Translations under genes and position numbers: made by a program | The notes under the pieces: model-generated | What the model was told of the DNA's origin: nothing | The model's input: only the letters and a program-made list of their open reading frames with translations | The model's database searches: none | Assembly (NCBI GenBank): GCA_023436805.1 | Contig: JAEZHT010000045.1 | Span: 1-46,247, forward strand | Direction: 5' to 3' | DNA length: 46,247 bases | From: Bacillota bacterium | Lineage (GTDB): Bacteria > Bacillota_I > Bacilli_A > Acholeplasmatales > UBA5453 | In this document: positions 16,687 to 26,000 of the stretch, piece after piece | Layout: each line of letters opens with the position of its first letter | Position numbering within the stretch: position 1 is the stretch's first letter

Positions 16687-17684
16687 AACTATCGATCATC
16701 GGTGGTGGCGCATGGGGAGCGACACTCGGACAACTCTTAGTCGATAATGGTCATGATGTCGTGATTTATGACATCAATGAACAATTTGTCCAAACGATCA
16801 ACCAAAAACATGTACACCCATTTTTTGACTTACCTTTACCTGAATCACTTCACGCAACCGTATCGTTGAATGAAGCATTGAACTTTTCAGATTACTTGGT
16901 ACTCGCTGTACCAACCAAAGTCATGAGAGGTTTACTCACAACCATCAATCAAACCTTGAGTTCACCTAAATATTTTATCAACGTATCTAAAGGGATTGAA
17001 CCAGATACAACCAAACGTGTCTCAGAAATCGTTGAAGAAGTCGTATCCGAAGCCCATTTGGCTGGTTTCGCTGTTTTGACAGGTCCAAGCCACGCAGAAG
17101 AAGTCATCCGTCGTAAATTGACATTACTGACAGTAGCTTCAAAAAATCCAGATATGGCACAAACCTTACAAAACGTTTTCTCCAATGATTCATACATGCG
17201 CGTCTATACATCCGATGACCTCATCGGCTGTGAAGTCGGTGGTGCAGTTAAAAATGCCATCGCCGTTGTTAGTGGTATGGCAACTGGTTTAGACATGGGC
17301 GAAAATGCCCGTGCTGCCTTAATCACACGCGGCATTGTTGAAATCGTGCGTGTCGTTGAAGCCTATGGTGGTAAACGTGAGACTGCCTTTGGATTAACTG
17401 GGGTTGGTGACCTCATCGTTACCGCATCTTCAGAGAATTCTCGTAACTTTAGAGCCGGCAAACAAATCGGTTCTGGCAAGTCCATGGCACAAATCTATCA
17501 AGAAGAAAAACAAACCATTGAAGGTGTGAGAGCCATCGAAGCACTACATCAACTCGCCCTTAAAAAGGGATTATCCTTACCGATTATTGAAGTTGCTTAC
17601 CAGGTAATTTTCGAACATATGCCGATCAATGATGCTGTAACTAAACTCCTCACTCGCACCTTAAAGAGCGAGAAAATTGACTAA
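16683..17684 (+). CDS. gpsA: Glycerol-3-phosphate dehydrogenase [NAD(P)+]
   Basis: Reduces dihydroxyacetone phosphate to sn-glycerol-3-phosphate for phospholipid synthesis. N-terminal Rossmann motif IIGGGAWGATLG, ISKGIEP-type segment (NVSKGIEPDT), TGPSHAEEV, and the catalytic Lys region GAVKNAIAVVSGMATGLDMGENARAALITRG, then GLTGVGDLIVT. 333 residues, typical. Coupled to der by ATGA overlap. No convincing terminator follows; a weak GACT/AGTC hairpin overlaps the stop. Confidence 0.97.
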   Translation: MKLSIIGGGAWGATLGQLLVDNGHDVVIYDINEQFVQTINQKHVHPFFDLPLPESLHATVSLNEALNFSDYLVLAVPTKVMRGLLTTINQTLSSPKYFINVSKGIEPDTTKRVSEIVEEVVSEAHLAGFAVLTGPSHAEEVIRRKLTLLTVASKNPDMAQTLQNVFSNDSYMRVYTSDDLIGCEVGGAVKNAIAVVSGMATGLDMGENARAALITRGIVEIVRVVEAYGGKRETAFGLTGVGDLIVTASSENSRNFRAGKQIGSGKSMAQIYQEEKQTIEGVRAIEALHQLALKKGLSLPIIEVAYQVIFEHMPINDAVTKLLTRTLKSEKID

Positions 17685-17752
17685 AAAAGTCGAATATAAC
17701 CCCCATAATCGCTAGATAATGCAATCATATAGATAAAAAAATGTTAAAAAGA

Positions 17753-17781
17753 TTGCTTATCAAAATAAATAGTGATATAAT
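17753..17781 (+). promoter_or_regulatory. Strong promoter of hup
   Basis: TTGCTT (17753-17758), 17-base spacer ending in TGA, TATAAT (17776-17781), so both a -35 and an extended -10 are present. Confidence 0.8.
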
Positions 17782-17810
17782 GGCGTTAGAAAGACAAAAG
17801 GAGGTTCATT

Positions 17811-18086
17811 ATGAACAAAACAGAATTAATCGCTGTAGTAGCAGAAAAATCCCAAGTAACTAAGAAAGTTGCTGAAGAAGTATTAAATGCATTTGTTGAC
17901 AGTGTTGCTGAAAGTCTTGGCAAACATGGCGAAAAAGTGGTACTAACTGGTTTTGGTACATTTGAAGTTCGTAACCGTGCTAAAAGAGAAGGCCGCGACC
18001 CACGTTCTGGCGCAACCATTCAAATTCCTGCACAAAAAACTCCTGCCTTCAAAGCTGGTAAAGTATTAAAAGACGCAGTTAAATAA
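17811..18086 (+). CDS. hup: HU-type DNA-binding protein
   Basis: Nucleoid-associated protein that bends DNA. 91 residues; MNKTELIAVVAEK start, GFGTFEVRNRAKREGRDPRSG with the DNA-entering arm, and the C-terminal PAFKAGKVLKDAVK, all as in HBsu. AAAGGAGG precedes the ATG. It has its own promoter and terminator, as expected for a very abundant protein. Location after gpsA is as in Bacillus, without spoIVA between. Confidence 0.98.
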   Translation: MNKTELIAVVAEKSQVTKKVAEEVLNAFVDSVAESLGKHGEKVVLTGFGTFEVRNRAKREGRDPRSGATIQIPAQKTPAFKAGKVLKDAVK

Positions 18087-18091
18087 TGATT

Positions 18092-18119
18092 AAAAAGTCC
18101 ATGAAAAGTGGACTTTTTT
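18092..18119 (+). terminator. Intrinsic terminator after hup
   Basis: AAAAAGTCCA (18092-18101), loop of 7, TGGACTTTTT (18109-18118) with one further T. Confidence 0.92.
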
Positions 18120-18166
18120 ATTTATGAAAATGATATTTTTTTCATCATCACTCGATAGATTTCCTG

Positions 18167-18175
18167 TGTTATAAT
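18167..18175 (+). promoter_or_regulatory. Extended -10 promoter of ankyrin gene
   Basis: TGTTATAAT at 18167-18175 without a clear -35. The start ATG lies only 16 bases downstream of the -10, so the leader is very short; GGTGAG at 18181-18186 can serve as the ribosome site. Confidence 0.55.
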
Positions 18176-18190
18176 GGATGTGGTGAGAAT

Positions 18191-19144
18191 ATGAAAGAAA
18201 TGTTCCTAAAGGCCGCCGCTAACGATGTCCTTTATTTTTTTCAAACACAAGTGAATCTATTAGAAACCGATGAACGTGGGCAATCGTTATTGCATTACGC
18301 TGTGAGAACCTCTGCCAAACAAGTCATCGATTACTTGCTCGATAATGACATCGATATCAACATTCAAGACAAAAACGGCGAAACCGTTTTGTTTGATTGT
18401 TGTAAAAAGGGTAAACTCTCAATTGCGAAACAATTGATCCGTAAGTTTGCCAATGTGAACCTTAAAAATTTCAAAGGGGAACAAGCCATCCACCTCGCTG
18501 CGGCGAAAGCCGATTACGATATGGTCAAATTGTTACTTGAAGCTGGTGGGACATTGAACGAGAAAACCAGAGATGGTCATTCAGTGATCCATTATGCCAT
18601 TAAAAGCCGTCAAATCCCGTTTTTGGAATATACCCTCAAACACTCCAACCAAAAATTTAAAGACGTGGATGTGTTCAAAAACACGTGCTTACACATGGCT
18701 TGTGAAATTGGTGCTTTTGAAATTGTTGAGTACTTACTCAAGAACAAACACAACCCGAACCTCAAAAACCATGCCAAAGAAACACCACTCTACCCAGCGA
18801 TTAAAAGCGGACAAACCGCAATCGTTCAATTGTTATTAGAACACGAAGCAAACCCTGATGTACACAATCGCTTCGGAGAAACACCACTGGAATATGCAAT
18901 TGTCCAAGGTCAATTCGATATTCAACAAATCATTGAAACCCATTTAAGCGGTAGTTTATATAAGCATCATGTGAAAAAAAATCCCCTAAGGCACGCTGTG
19001 CTCATCGAGGATTTGGATTTGTTAAAACAATGCATATACGAAGGGCATCACGATCATAAAGATCAGTATGCCATGAGCGCATATGATTATGCACACAAAG
19101 AAAACTTAAAAGCGTTTAAAGAAATGCTAGAAAAAGAATCATGA
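18191..19144 (+). CDS. Ankyrin-repeat protein
   Basis: 317 residues made almost entirely of ankyrin repeats, seven clear and one or two degraded. Clear units start near residues 24, 58, 91, 124, 159, 192 and 225, with the usual G-x-T/S-x-LH-x-A pattern (GQSLLHYAV, GEQAIHLAAAK, NTCLHMACEIG, ETPLYPAIKSG). There is no signal peptide or membrane segment, so it is cytosolic. Ankyrin stacks bind proteins; the partner is unknown. The 3' end overlaps the convergent protease gene by 29 bases. Confidence 0.88.
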   Translation: MKEMFLKAAANDVLYFFQTQVNLLETDERGQSLLHYAVRTSAKQVIDYLLDNDIDINIQDKNGETVLFDCCKKGKLSIAKQLIRKFANVNLKNFKGEQAIHLAAAKADYDMVKLLLEAGGTLNEKTRDGHSVIHYAIKSRQIPFLEYTLKHSNQKFKDVDVFKNTCLHMACEIGAFEIVEYLLKNKHNPNLKNHAKETPLYPAIKSGQTAIVQLLLEHEANPDVHNRFGETPLEYAIVQGQFDIQQIIETHLSGSLYKHHVKKNPLRHAVLIEDLDLLKQCIYEGHHDHKDQYAMSAYDYAHKENLKAFKEMLEKES

Positions 19145-20264
19145 TAATTGACACAGCGTTGGCAACAGCATGCACAAGGATGCTTGACCACACGTTGTGT
19201 TTATTTTTTATATAGACATACCCTAAAGCAAATCCACTCGCGGAATAGGTGATGAGGTTGGTGAAAAAGTCTAGGAATGTTCGTTCACTCGAGACATGAA
19301 TCAATCCGAAAATGAGGGAACTGACCACCATCGCAACCCATTGATTTTTGAAGAAACGGAACATCGCTTTACGGAAGATGAGTTCTTCTAAAATCGGTGC
19401 GAATAGGATGGTGACCAAAATCATGAGTACACCAGTGGAGGATAGTAATGAGCGTTCAATCGCCTGTTGATTCAAAGATACCGGTTGAGCGTAGTTGAAG
19501 ACGAATCCAATGATTTGAATAACAAACTGAGCACCAACACTCGCAATCAACATGATTCCATAACCAACCACCGCATCGACACCAATTTGCTTGAATGGCT
19601 TTTTGAAATAATCAAGTTCAATCTTCATCATTGAGAAGGTGATTGGGATGATACTTAAGGCAAGTACAATATAAATACCAAAATTTAAGATTGAAGAAGC
19701 ACTGTCGGTCAATTCTGTGAATGCTTTAGGTGTTTTGACATTCACTGCATTATATACTTCAGCAATACCCATGTGGTCGAGATACGTTTGATGGAATTCA
19801 AACATGAGCAGTTCTACTTTAACGGTTGGACGATTGGTGTTCCAAGTTAAGTTCACGTTGTTGTAAAACTCACGGATTTGTTCTATAGTATAGGATTCTT
19901 TTAAATATGGGTTCGCCGCATTCGCAAATACAACATAAGCATAATCTTCATATAAAATGACGAGGTTTGGATAATCCGATTCATAGGTATAATAATCTGT
20001 CGATGACAAATAACCTACTGCGTTGGGATTTTGATAGACATTGTAAATCATCGACTCTTCTACAGAGTAATCTTTGGTAAACGCATCGAGTTCATAAAAA
20101 CTGAGTACAGCAATTCCAGCGACAAAAAGCATGATGAAAAAATAGGCAACGACACTGGCAATGGCGCGGTTCAGTGGAAACAAAGGTTTCGCCTTTACCT
20201 CAGGTACTTTTTCTTCAAACAGGGATTCAAAATCGAAAACATCCTTGGGTTCTTGAGTAGACAT
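19116..20264 (-). CDS. CPBP-family intramembrane metalloprotease
   Basis: Membrane protease of the CAAX-protease/bacteriocin-processing (Abi) family. It has the family motifs in transmembrane helices: E293-E294 and R298 (LEELIFRKAMF), H323 (FGLIHVSS) and H365/N369 (LVHAVANAVS). One membrane helix at about 33-55 is followed by an unusually long Tyr/Asn-rich extracytoplasmic stretch (about 56-188) before the catalytic helices. At 382 residues it is longer than most members. AAAGGA lies 11 bases before the ATG. The C-terminal coding end runs antisense into the ankyrin gene. Substrate unknown. Confidence 0.92.
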   Translation of the reverse strand: MSTQEPKDVFDFESLFEEKVPEVKAKPLFPLNRAIASVVAYFFIMLFVAGIAVLSFYELDAFTKDYSVEESMIYNVYQNPNAVGYLSSTDYYTYESDYPNLVILYEDYAYVVFANAANPYLKESYTIEQIREFYNNVNLTWNTNRPTVKVELLMFEFHQTYLDHMGIAEVYNAVNVKTPKAFTELTDSASSILNFGIYIVLALSIIPITFSMMKIELDYFKKPFKQIGVDAVVGYGIMLIASVGAQFVIQIIGFVFNYAQPVSLNQQAIERSLLSSTGVLMILVTILFAPILEELIFRKAMFRFFKNQWVAMVVSSLIFGLIHVSSERTFLDFFTNLITYSASGFALGYVYIKNKHNVWSSILVHAVANAVSIIMILFLAFL

Positions 20265-20302
20265 AAGATATTTAATCCTTTCATTAAATAATATTCATAT
20301 CC

Positions 20303-20308
20303 ATTATA
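20303..20308 (-). promoter_or_regulatory. Probable -10 of the CPBP gene
   Basis: TATAAT on the minus strand (ATTATA at 20303-20308). No strong -35 is seen. It lies back to back with the ktrA-like promoter. Confidence 0.5.
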
Positions 20309-20328
20309 CAACAGGCCGCTACTTTGTT

Positions 20329-20357
20329 TTGAAAAAAATGACAAGATGTGATAATAT
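20329..20357 (+). promoter_or_regulatory. Promoter of ktrA-like gene
   Basis: TTGAAA (20329-20334), 17-base spacer, TAATAT (20352-20357). An overlapping TGTGATAAT offers an alternative extended -10. Confidence 0.55.
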
Positions 20358-20376
20358 GGTATCGGATGTGATAAAC

Positions 20377-21030
20377 ATGAAGAAAACATATTTGGTCATT
20401 GGTATGGATACCTTTGGCATCGCCTTATGTGAAGAATTAACGCAATTGGGTGCGGATGTCATCGCCCTAGATAAAAAAGAAGAAGCCATCAACCGTGTCA
20501 CTGGTATTGTCGAAAATGCCGTGATTGGGGATTCAACAGACATCAATGTACTAAGAGAAATTGGCGCACAACACGCAGACCATGTCATCGTCTCGATTCC
20601 AGGTAATGTTGAAAACAGCATTTTAACCACCATGATTCTTTCGGACATGAAAGTCCCTAAAATCACCGTCAAAGTCGATAACGACTACCACGCGAAAGTC
20701 GCTGAAAAAGTCGGCGCAACCGAAGTTGTCTCCTCAGAAAAGTCTGCAGGTAGACGTTTAGCAAGAAGATTATTGTCGGATAATGTCTTAGATTATTACA
20801 ACATCACAGACGATTATGGCGTCTATGAAATATTCATTGGTGAAGACTTCAAGACTGTAAAGATTGTCGACTTAGACATTCGTAACCGTTTTGACGTGAA
20901 TATTCTTTTAATCAAACGTGGTAAGAACGTCATTTTACCTAAAGCTGACAGCGAACTTCGCAGCAAAGACATCGTCATTGTCTTGGGTAAACACGACCGC
21001 ATTTCAAAATTCCAAAGCATTTTACATTAA
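20377..21030 (+). CDS. K+ channel gating subunit, KtrA/TrkA family
   Basis: Cytosolic RCK regulator of a Ktr/Trk potassium channel: N-terminal TrkA-N Rossmann domain (about 1-130) and TrkA-C domain (about 140-217). The ATG at 20377 is preferred: GGATGTGAT lies upstream, earlier in-frame starts (20329, 20338, 20356) overlap the promoter, and MKKTYLVIG is the usual N-terminus. The nucleotide-binding loop reads G9-M-D-T-F-G14, so the middle Gly of the usual GxGxxG is Asp11. The membrane subunit is not next to it, so the partner must lie elsewhere. Confidence 0.93.
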   Translation: MKKTYLVIGMDTFGIALCEELTQLGADVIALDKKEEAINRVTGIVENAVIGDSTDINVLREIGAQHADHVIVSIPGNVENSILTTMILSDMKVPKITVKVDNDYHAKVAEKVGATEVVSSEKSAGRRLARRLLSDNVLDYYNITDDYGVYEIFIGEDFKTVKIVDLDIRNRFDVNILLIKRGKNVILPKADSELRSKDIVIVLGKHDRISKFQSILH

Positions 21031-21053
21031 AATCAGTGTCGACTGATTTTTTT
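21029..21053 (+). terminator. Intrinsic terminator after ktrA-like gene
   Basis: AAAATCAGT (21029-21037), loop GTCG, ACTGATTTT (21042-21050), then T. It overlaps the stop codon. Confidence 0.88.
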
Positions 21054-21068
21054 GTTATATTAGTTAAA

Positions 21069-21098
21069 AAGCCTAAACTACACGCATCCTTTAGGCTT
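21069..21098 (+). repeat. Inverted repeat upstream of rdgB promoter
   Basis: AAGCCTAAA (21069-21077) and TTTAGGCTT (21090-21098) are perfect 9-base arms 12 bases apart. It covers the region where a -35 would be. No T-run follows on the plus strand, so it looks more like an operator than a terminator. Confidence 0.6.
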
Positions 21099-21103
21099 AG
21101 TTA

Positions 21104-21112
21104 TGTTATAAT
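21104..21112 (+). promoter_or_regulatory. Extended -10 promoter of the rdgB operon
   Basis: TGTTATAAT at 21104-21112; a recognisable -35 is absent. It heads the five-gene run ending at 27099. Confidence 0.65.
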
Positions 21113-21132
21113 ACAAGAAAAAGGAGACCTCA

Positions 21133-21702
21133 ATGAAACTGTTGGTAGCGACTCATAACAAGCATAAAAAACAAGAAATTGAAGCCATGTTAAGCAAAAC
21201 CTTTGAAGTGGTTTCATTGGCAGATTTGAATGACGATGAATCGATTGATGAAACCGGCGATAGCTTTTTCGAAAATGCCTTATTGAAAGCCAAACATTAT
21301 GCAAAAAAACACCAAATGATGACATTGGCTGATGACTCCGGTTTATCGATTGACCATTTGAATGGGGCACCAGGTATTTACAGTGCACGTTATTCAGGTG
21401 GGACCGATTTAGACAATTTAAACCTCGTATTAGAACAAATGAAAAACGTCCAAAATCGAGATGCACATTTTACGTGTGTGCTCGTCCTATATGATTCAAA
21501 AACCAACGTATACCACACCTATCAAGGCAAAGTATACGGAATAATTACCGAAGCACCGAAAGGTAACCATGGTTTTGGTTATGACCCGATATTCTATGTA
21601 CCTGAATATCAACAAACCATGGCTGAAATGTCACCCAAACAAAAGAATCAAATATCGCATCGTGCCATCGCATTACAAGCGCTAAAGGAGGCGTTCAGAT
21701 GA
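21133..21702 (+). CDS. rdgB: XTP/dITP diphosphatase (RdgB/HAM1)
   Basis: Removes non-canonical purine nucleoside triphosphates (XTP, ITP, dITP) from the pool. VATHNKHKKQEI at the N-terminus, ETGDSFFENALLKAKHY, LADDSGLSIDHLNGAPGIYSARYSG and GNHGFGYDPIFYVP are the family motifs. 189 residues. AAAGGAGA precedes the ATG. It overlaps the next phosphoesterase gene (ATGA), the same pair as ysnA-ysnB in Bacillus. Confidence 0.96.
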   Translation: MKLLVATHNKHKKQEIEAMLSKTFEVVSLADLNDDESIDETGDSFFENALLKAKHYAKKHQMMTLADDSGLSIDHLNGAPGIYSARYSGGTDLDNLNLVLEQMKNVQNRDAHFTCVLVLYDSKTNVYHTYQGKVYGIITEAPKGNHGFGYDPIFYVPEYQQTMAEMSPKQKNQISHRAIALQALKEAFR

Positions 21703-22142
21703 AAGTATTGATCACTTCAGATACCCATGGGAGATTTGACCGTTTACGTGCCATCAGCATGAAACACGCCGATAAGGATCATCATCTTGATGCAGGGGAC
21801 TTGGTTCTCACTCAAGCAGAACTCGAATCCCTTCATTTAACCGCGGTTAAAGGCAATGGGGACTTGTATTTGGATTTACCACTCCAACAAATCGTTATCA
21901 TCGACCATAAGAAGTTCTTATTGGTCCATGGTCACATCCAAGAAGTCAAATATGGGTTAGAAAAACTCATCAAATTGGCCGAATACATTAAAGTCGATTA
22001 TGTCATTTACGGTCATACCCATGAACGTAAATTACTCGAACACAAAGGCATTACCTACATCAACCCTGGGGCTGTTTCTGGCATAACCCCATCCTACGCC
22101 ATCTATGAAGATGGCAAAGTGACCTTCCACCAAGGAGTTTAA
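21699..22142 (+). CDS. YfcE/YsnB-type metallophosphoesterase
   Basis: Small calcineurin-like phosphodiesterase (MJ0936/YfcE family). Metal motifs: SDTHGRFDRL, DAGDLV, GNGD, LVHGHIQEVK and YGHTHERK; the C-terminus has INPGAVSG. 147 residues, slightly shorter than usual. Biochemically tested relatives hydrolyse model phosphodiesters; the natural substrate is not known. It shares the ATGA junction with rdgB and is 6 bases from the next gene. Confidence 0.93.
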   Translation: MKVLITSDTHGRFDRLRAISMKHADKDHHLDAGDLVLTQAELESLHLTAVKGNGDLYLDLPLQQIVIIDHKKFLLVHGHIQEVKYGLEKLIKLAEYIKVDYVIYGHTHERKLLEHKGITYINPGAVSGITPSYAIYEDGKVTFHQGV

Positions 22143-22148
22143 TCGTTC

Positions 22149-23003
22149 ATGGAACAAGAAATCATATCGCTGGCTCAACCCATATTAAAAGCGGACGTCA
22201 AAGTCGTTGAACGCTTGATGGGCGGGATGAGCAATTATACCTATATCATTGAATCCAATCAAAAGAAATACACCTTTAGAAAACCAGGTGAAAAAGCAGA
22301 AAATTTTGTCTCTAGATCCATCGAACTGAAAAACATCCGTTTGGTAGAGCATTTAGGGATTACGAACCATTTGGTTCATTTAGATTTGAATTCAGGCATC
22401 AAAATTTGTGAATACGTCGAAGGCAAGGTATTATCCACCCTCGATCGTAAAGCCCATCTAGAAGCGGTCGCTAACACATTAAAAGTATTACATCAATCCG
22501 GTATTCAAGCTGAAAATGATTATGACCATTTAAAGCGATTAGCCGATTACGAGTCGTATAATCATACCATATCACCTAGATATCTAGACCTCAAAGCCGT
22601 TTGGGTAGCATGGTTTGAACAATATAAGAATTTACCCATGGTATTGTGTCATGGGGATGCACAACCGTCCAATTTCATCATCACACCAGACCAAAAAGCC
22701 TTGGTCGTTGATTTTGAATTCACAGGCAACAATGACCCCTATTATGACATCGCCCAATTCGGTAACATCGATTTTAATGATGCTTTAGCATTACTCGATG
22801 TGTATTGTGAACACAAAACCACGCAAGCCGATAAAAAAAGAATGATATTTTACAGAATGTTCTTAACCCTTCAGTGGCACCAAGTAGCGACATTTAAACA
22901 CGAGATTGGTTTATCGGAGAAACTCCATATCCCCTTCGATAAAGTCGCAGTTGCCTATTTAGATAAAGCAGAAGCCCTTAAAAAAATGTACGAAGAGGTG
23001 TAA
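22149..23003 (+). CDS. Choline/ethanolamine-kinase-like phosphotransferase
   Basis: APH/choline-kinase fold of the LicA type. It has the N-terminal MGGMSNYTYII nucleotide loop, FRKPGEKAENFVSRSIELKNI, the catalytic LCHGDAQPSNFIITPDQKALVVDFEFTGNNDPYYDIA, which carries H-G-D-x4-N and DFE, and a C-terminal YRMFLTLQWHQVA helix. 284 residues. Likely substrate is choline or ethanolamine; thiamine or other small alcohols cannot be excluded. It lies inside the rdgB operon, two bases from the pseudo-GGDEF/EAL gene. If choline is the substrate it would feed a membrane or surface modification, which is inferred only. Confidence 0.85.
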   Translation: MEQEIISLAQPILKADVKVVERLMGGMSNYTYIIESNQKKYTFRKPGEKAENFVSRSIELKNIRLVEHLGITNHLVHLDLNSGIKICEYVEGKVLSTLDRKAHLEAVANTLKVLHQSGIQAENDYDHLKRLADYESYNHTISPRYLDLKAVWVAWFEQYKNLPMVLCHGDAQPSNFIITPDQKALVVDFEFTGNNDPYYDIAQFGNIDFNDALALLDVYCEHKTTQADKKRMIFYRMFLTLQWHQVATFKHEIGLSEKLHIPFDKVAVAYLDKAEALKKMYEEV

Positions 23004-23005
23004 TC

Positions 23006-26000
23006 ATGACACTCGATGCGTTACTCAAATTACCCAAAACACACGAAACGATTCAAGCCATTGAATCGTTTTTAAGCCTCGCTTCGAATGAAACGCAGAT
23101 TGCGAGAGCGAAGTTATTTTACGCATCGATTTTAAGTGAACTCGATCATGGAGAATCATCGCTATCCATGTTGTATGATATCTTAGACATGTTGAAACAT
23201 AAAACCGATGATCCACTGTATGTAGAAGCCCTGTCTTTGATCATAGAAAATGACATTCAAAGAAACGATTTCGCGATGGCCAGAGAACACATCGAACAAA
23301 AACGACGTGCATTACCCATATTGAAACAGTATTTATACTTCATGGATTTGATTGAACTGGCTAAAGCTCAAAACGAGCCATACGATGCGTACATCGATAA
23401 AGCATTAGAAGACGCGCTACCAGAAGCCATCAAACAACAATTTCAATTGTTTAAACTCGATGGCTATGTTGAACAAGGCGCGTATGACCTCGCAATGGAT
23501 ATGATTAGGCAATTGCGAACCCGTTTATTGTCCCCAGAGGTTGCACAAAAATTAAAATTCATTGAACTGGATATCTTGTTAGAATCCAAACATTACGAAC
23601 AAATACTAGCCATCACTGAAAACCAATCTCAACCGATGTACGATTATTATCATTTATCGGCATTGATTGGTTTAAAGAAGTACCATCAAGCATCCATTTA
23701 TGAAGTCGAACATGAAAAAACTTTCGAAACACTCGCCATAGATATCCAAAAGAAGATTTATCAAAAATTGGTCGAACTGTACGATATCCAAAAAGATACG
23801 TTATCGATGGATAACTATCAGAAAAAGTTAAAACAACTTAAAAAACAAGAAGCAGCACAACCAAAATTGGTTGAAAAACCTACCGCTATAGAACCCATCA
23901 CCAAAACCGAAGTGGTGATTGAAAAGAAAATCATCCCTGTGGTTGAAAAACGTCCAATCGAACGTTCGAAAGATTTTGAAGCGATCCACCGATTATTGGT
24001 ATCTGGATTATCGCTAAAACCAGATTTAGATACGCGCGAAAAGATCCGTATTTTATTGACAGAAGGATTGAATGGGTTACCATTTTCTACCGCGTTAATC
24101 TACCACCAAGACAGCTTAAAACAATTCAAGAAAGAAAGGCTCTATGATAAGTCCATTGAAAAAGAGGATTTATTTAAGAGTGTCCTATATACCTGTCATC
24201 AAAAACAAGAAGACATCATCGAAGAGACCGACATCATTCGTTGGAACTATGATGTTTTAACCAAAGCCCCATTTGATCAAAACCAAATCAAACGGGTCTT
24301 TACTTACCCTTTACAACATGGCGCTATCGCCTATTATCAAACCGATGATACCGATGTGTTGTTCTATGATGATTATCTTAAACTATTATCTACATTAATT
24401 GAAAAACTATTACTTTCCGCCGTACAGACGGATAAAACCAGTGCCAAACTCAGCTTGTATGAAGCTGTCATTGAAAGTGATTTAGCTGCAATCAAAATGG
24501 AAACCGAATCCAGTATTTGGCTAAACCAAAAAGCCAGGACGCTCCTGGGTTTACATGCCCAGGTCACCCCAATCGAATTCATCCAAGGCATTCAAGGGGC
24601 AGACCAAATCAAGTACCAACCATTTAAACAACAGGTATTGAAATCAAAAACAGTCGAATCCATCCTTTACACGTATCAGGAAAAACGGATTGAAGAAACT
24701 GCAGTAGCCATCACAAATCGAAATGAGGTTGTGGTTGTTTCTCGATTGACTGACGTCACTGAAGACATCCAAAACAAAGCATCCTTACAAAATCAAGCCC
24801 GCATCGATGGGTTGACTGGTTACCAAAATAGTTATGCATTTGGCTTAGATATTGAGGCTTGGTTCAATCAAAAAACGACATTTGTCCTCTTACAACTATC
24901 TGCTTTAGATACCATCGAATCGCTCTATGGTAAACCTAAGGTTCAATCTTTTTTCAAAGAGTTTATTGACATTACAAATGCTTATTTTGAACCTGCCACA
25001 GTTTACGTATTTGAAAACCATCAATGCATGATCGTCTTGCCGTATAATGACGTCAGAACGGTCGAAAAAGCATTGAACAATTACTTTAAATACCTCAAAG
25101 ATACCCAAGCCACCACCTTGATTAAACAACCATTTCAAGCCTCAGCTGGCGTCATTCGCTACCCAATCAATACCACAGAAACCAAGTTAGAAAAATTCAT
25201 GAGATTCATTCATTTGGCTTTGGAAAAATCCAAACGACGCGCTTCCTATGGCAATTTTCAATATTTTGACTTCCAAGACTATCAAGAAGAACAATTCGAA
25301 GTCTCGGTGATCGAACAAATGGATGAAGCCATTACCCAAGAACAACTCAAATTATCCTATACCCCAATCATCCATTTGTTGACAAATAAAGTATTCTTAT
25401 ATCAAGTTAACCCTTATTTAGAAGCTTTATCGGTCGATTCGAATTACTACTATGTGATTGCGAAAAGAAGACAACAAATCGACCGTTTGGATAAATATGT
25501 TTTAAAGACCTCATTTAAGTATTTAAATCATTTGGCAAAGTTGACGGATAAATATATTCGTATTTCGATTCAAATCGATGAAGATACATTCAGACAAAAA
25601 GACTTCAATGCGTTTGTGATTGGCTTGATTAAACAATACGATTTGCCATATTCAGTCATTGAACTTGCCATCAAATCGGCAGGTTTATCGCCTGTAGAAT
25701 TGATGAAGACCAAAGAACTTTCTGATTTGGGTATCCACATTGGGGTATCTGAATGGGTTCAAGCGACCACCCCTTCCGTACATTTCATCCACAGAAAAGA
25801 ACCGATGAAACTCGATCAAATTAAGACATACGATTTCATTCTTAGCTTCAAAGATTTCTTACAAAATCACCAAATGGGTATCATATTCGAGCATTTAGAC
25901 GATATGGATAAGCGAAAACTTAAAGATTTCGCGCCAGTATATGTCAAAGAACAGAAATTAAACTATACCGAAGATAAACTCACTGCATTGATTCAGGGGG

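Noticed and set aside
17685..17710. Terminator after gpsA
   Set aside because: GACT-A6-AGTC is only four pairs and is followed by a mixed sequence, not a T-run.
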